Of a stretch of DNA of 64,000 nt, positions 61,613 through 64,000 are shown piece by piece. Position 1 is the first letter of the stretch, and each line of letters opens with the position of its first letter. Both the position numbers and the translations under genes were made by a program. Source of the stretch: Microplitis mediator (lineage: Eukaryota; Arthropoda; Insecta; Hymenoptera; Braconidae); NCBI RefSeq assembly GCF_029852145.1, contig NC_079975.1:19411364-19475363 (forward strand). The letters are read 5' to 3'. Below the pieces are notes generated by a model, which saw only the letters and a program-made list of their open reading frames with translations, was not told the origin of the DNA and did not search any database.

Positions 61613-62930
61613 CCCGGGTCGAAAAGTTCGATGTGATTTTAGTCTAACTGGACTGTATTTGGACTAGTTGGTCTGTTATTGAACTTCGATAAAAATTTTA
61701 ATCTGTTTTTGATCTACCCGGACTGAAAAATTTTACCTGATTTTAGTCTGATTGGACTATTTGATCTGTTTCTGATCTTCTATAAAAATTTTAAGCTGTT
61801 TTCGACCTGATGTTTTAAAAAACAATTGCGTTACGAGCAGACTAAATTAGATTAATTCGTGAACTTTAAAAAATTTTAGTTCTGAAAATTTACAAGGACA
61901 AAACTAGATTAAATCATGGACTTATAAAATTTTTATTTATGGGCAATATTTATAAAAAAATATTAAGTTGCAGAATTGATATTGTTTTATTTACTATTTA
62001 TTTAGTATCTTTTGTTTAAAAATGTCGGCAGTTAATGAAAATTTGACAGCTTAATTTTTAGTTGTCTTCATTGAATGTATATCATTGAATAAAAGTGATA
62101 AAATAACTCTTAAAATGTCAAGAATTTTTTCTTATTTATTGGATAAAATTGAAAATATTTTGGCATGAGAAAACATCAAAATTCTTGTGCTATATGGAGA
62201 AAAATGTTAGCTCGAAATCTACCAATTTTTATTATGCTGTCGACCAAACTTGAAACAGAAAGTAAAGTATCCAAAAAATTACTATACTCTTCTAATAAAT
62301 TATTATGCTGCATCAAAATTATTATAATGTATGAGAGTAATTGATATTAAAGCTTATCGATAAGTTTCTCGCGCGTAAAATAAGTAATGTGATACAGTAT
62401 AATCATTTTTTGTAAGAGCACAATAATTTTTTGGATGCTTTACTTCCTATTTCAAGTTTAGTCGACAGCTTTGTAAAAATTGGTAGGTTTTGAGCCAACA
62501 TTTTTCTCCGTGTGACATCTTATTACCGAAGCGTATTAGCATATTTCAAATACCAAGAAAATTAAAATAAATTTATAATTCTAGATTATTATTATTATTA
62601 TTTATATTTATAAAAAGTCCTGTTTTTGTCCTTAAAAACAATTGAACACGGATTAAAAATCATAGTAAATAAAGTCTGTTTTTGTCCTTAAAAACAATTG
62701 AACACAGACCAATAATTATAATAAAAAAGTCTGTTTTTAGTCTAAACCCGATTGAAAACAGACCAAATATCATACGAAAATAAGTCTGATATTGGCCTGG
62801 ATAATGACTAGTACGGACAAAAACAGATTAAATTCCTATATAAAATAAATACGATTTATAAACTTAAATTAAAGGAAAAATATTTGAATTTATCATTTAA
62901 TTTAAATCAGTTCTAATTTTTTGACCCGGG
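61613..62930 (-). mobile_element. 1,318-bp CCCGGGTC element, copy B (inverted)
   Basis: This is the reverse complement of copy A at 47946-49262, with moderate divergence and nearly identical length. The outside dinucleotide is AG on the plus strand at both ends, different from TA at copy A, so each copy has its own target duplication. The nested foldback element is at about 62193-62513. Confidence 0.75.
62193..62513. mobile_element. Foldback MITE nested in CCCGGGTC copy B
   Basis: This is the counterpart of 48364-48681, at the same place and orientation within the host element. Confidence 0.65.
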
Positions 62931-63252
62931 AGATTATTATGTACTTGAGGGCCAAATATTTTGTAATGATACTCGTGTTCTATAAAAAATAAATTGAACA
63001 GGGCTAAGAAAATCAGGTTCTCAGCCGCGTAACGGATAAAAAACTTTTAATTGTAAAAACAACATTATTTTATTCAATTTAGTGTGCATTGCAAATGAGA
63101 TGTGTTTTAATTTTACGCAGCGTAGCATTTTTCAAAGTTCGAAGTTTTACATAATATATAAAGTAAATGTGAACATTTAGTCGAAAAAAACCCAAAATTT
63201 TCAAAGCGCTGGTATATATTGAGGCCTAAATTTTGAAATATCTTTTGTTTCA
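62931..63252. other. Sequence just upstream of the FLYWCH gene exon
   Basis: AT-rich DNA that ends in an intron-like TTTTGTTTCAG acceptor. It is probably an intron following a non-coding first exon that I could not locate. Confidence 0.4.
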
Positions 63253-63270
63253 GTGAAAAGTTTTTTCGTC

Positions 63271-63944
63271 ATGACTAGCGTAACGTATGAAGGGTATTCA
63301 TTCAATTTAGACCAAAGGCATCATAACGAAAATAGCCAGCGCTATGTATGTAGCAGTTACAATTCTACTAGGCGGTGTCAAGTAAAGTTATGGCTATTGA
63401 ATAACGGTCGATTTTTGAAAATTGGGAACCACAATCACCCTCCACCGGAGGTAATACCTACCGAATTACGTACACCAGCTCGAAGAACACCAGTAGTAAG
63501 AGGATTACCCCGAAGAAAGTAAATATATAATTTTGAATGTAAATTTAATTTTAATTATTAATTCTGGTTTATTTATTAATTTTTTTTAATTACTTACAGT
63601 AACCCACGTCTTGCAAATATACCACCAAGATTTGAAGATCTAGGTGATAATTTGTTAATTGATCCGGTAACCGGTAGAATTTATCAAGGCCAAGTCACTG
63701 GCGTTGATGATTCTATTAGTTACCTGTTTGGTGACACAGAATTGATAAAACAACTAGGACAAGTGTCAGAATGGCACATTGACATGTCTTTTCAAGTAAG
63801 TAATGAATATCAATTAACAAAAAATTGAAACATTATGAAATTAATGTTCTTAATTTTTAATCAAATTTATTTTTATTTCAGTGCGTACCCTCACAAATAA
63901 ATTGTTCTTTGTTGCTAACAATCATACTGCGACGGGATAATACA
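63271..63944 (+). CDS. FLYWCH zinc-finger / MULE transposase-like protein, N-terminal part
   Basis: Three exons join in frame: 63254-63518 (start ATG 63271), 63600-63795 and 63882-63944. All junctions are GT-AG with GTAAG or GTAAA donors and T-rich acceptors, and introns are 81 and 86 bp. Residues 4-58 form a FLYWCH zinc finger: TYEGYSF start, Cys27 and Cys36, then His54 and His56 in GNHNHPP. After a basic linker (ARRTP...GLPRRK) the second exon ends with a W-H-I-D-M-S-F-Q segment followed by VP, resembling the first catalytic Asp block of MULE transposases, then a hydrophobic strand. FLYWCH-MULE proteins are either transposases or domesticated DNA-binding proteins. About 170 residues are visible and the gene runs past the window end. 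No terminal repeats were seen upstream, so domesticated versus mobile is open. Confidence 0.75.
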
Positions 63945-64000
63945 GTAAGATGAAATATTTGATTAAAATTAAAAAATTGTATTGTGTGATTTACAAATAA

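Overview
This is a 64 kb piece of an AT-rich eukaryotic nuclear genome. It has short GT-AG introns, very long gene-free stretches, TA microsatellites and a dense load of short inverted-repeat transposons. The gene content and texture suggest an insect, and a parasitoid wasp (Hymenoptera) is my best guess. That is inference; no species can be named from the sequence.

Only two protein-coding genes can be supported. The first is on the minus strand: the first coding exon (21626-21894) of a secreted leucine-rich-repeat protein that looks like Slit, the Robo ligand of axon guidance. It has a strong Kozak ATG, a signal peptide, an LRRNT cysteine cluster and a consensus GTAAGT donor. Upstream of its ATG lies a 233-codon stop-free stretch with no ATG, and a good splice acceptor at 22826-22827. 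About 20 kb further upstream, still on the minus strand, there is an unusually good initiator-MTE-DPE core promoter at 43435, followed by a consensus donor at 43078-43079. I propose these mark a non-coding first exon of slit. If so, about two thirds of the window (1-43435) is the 5' part of slit, mostly introns. The second gene is at the right edge (63254-63944, plus strand, cut by the window end): a FLYWCH zinc finger followed by the start of a MULE transposase-like domain, joined in frame over three short exons.

Nearly everything else recognisable is non-autonomous DNA transposons. Many belong to one architectural class: ends like CACGGAAA or CATGGAAA, a duplicated TA at the insertion point, and a body filled with short self-complementary words that differ from family to family. 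Several are nested two or three deep (8505-9062, 10440-11489, 30290-31090, 47615-49480). A 1,024-bp near-perfect palindrome (20004-21027) lies just inside slit intron 1. A tRNA-Ala-like SINE or pseudogene and a 51-bp minisatellite lie near 45.4 kb.

The most striking observation is a pair of 639-bp elements in opposite orientation (32519-33157 and 35559-36197). Each has consistent ends, but their 8-bp target duplications are swapped: each duplication is shared between the two elements rather than flanking one of them. That is the signature of a crossover between the two copies that inverted the 2.4 kb between them, inside the proposed slit 5' intron. The cryptic minus-strand promoter and the upstream open frame of slit are the next most useful leads.
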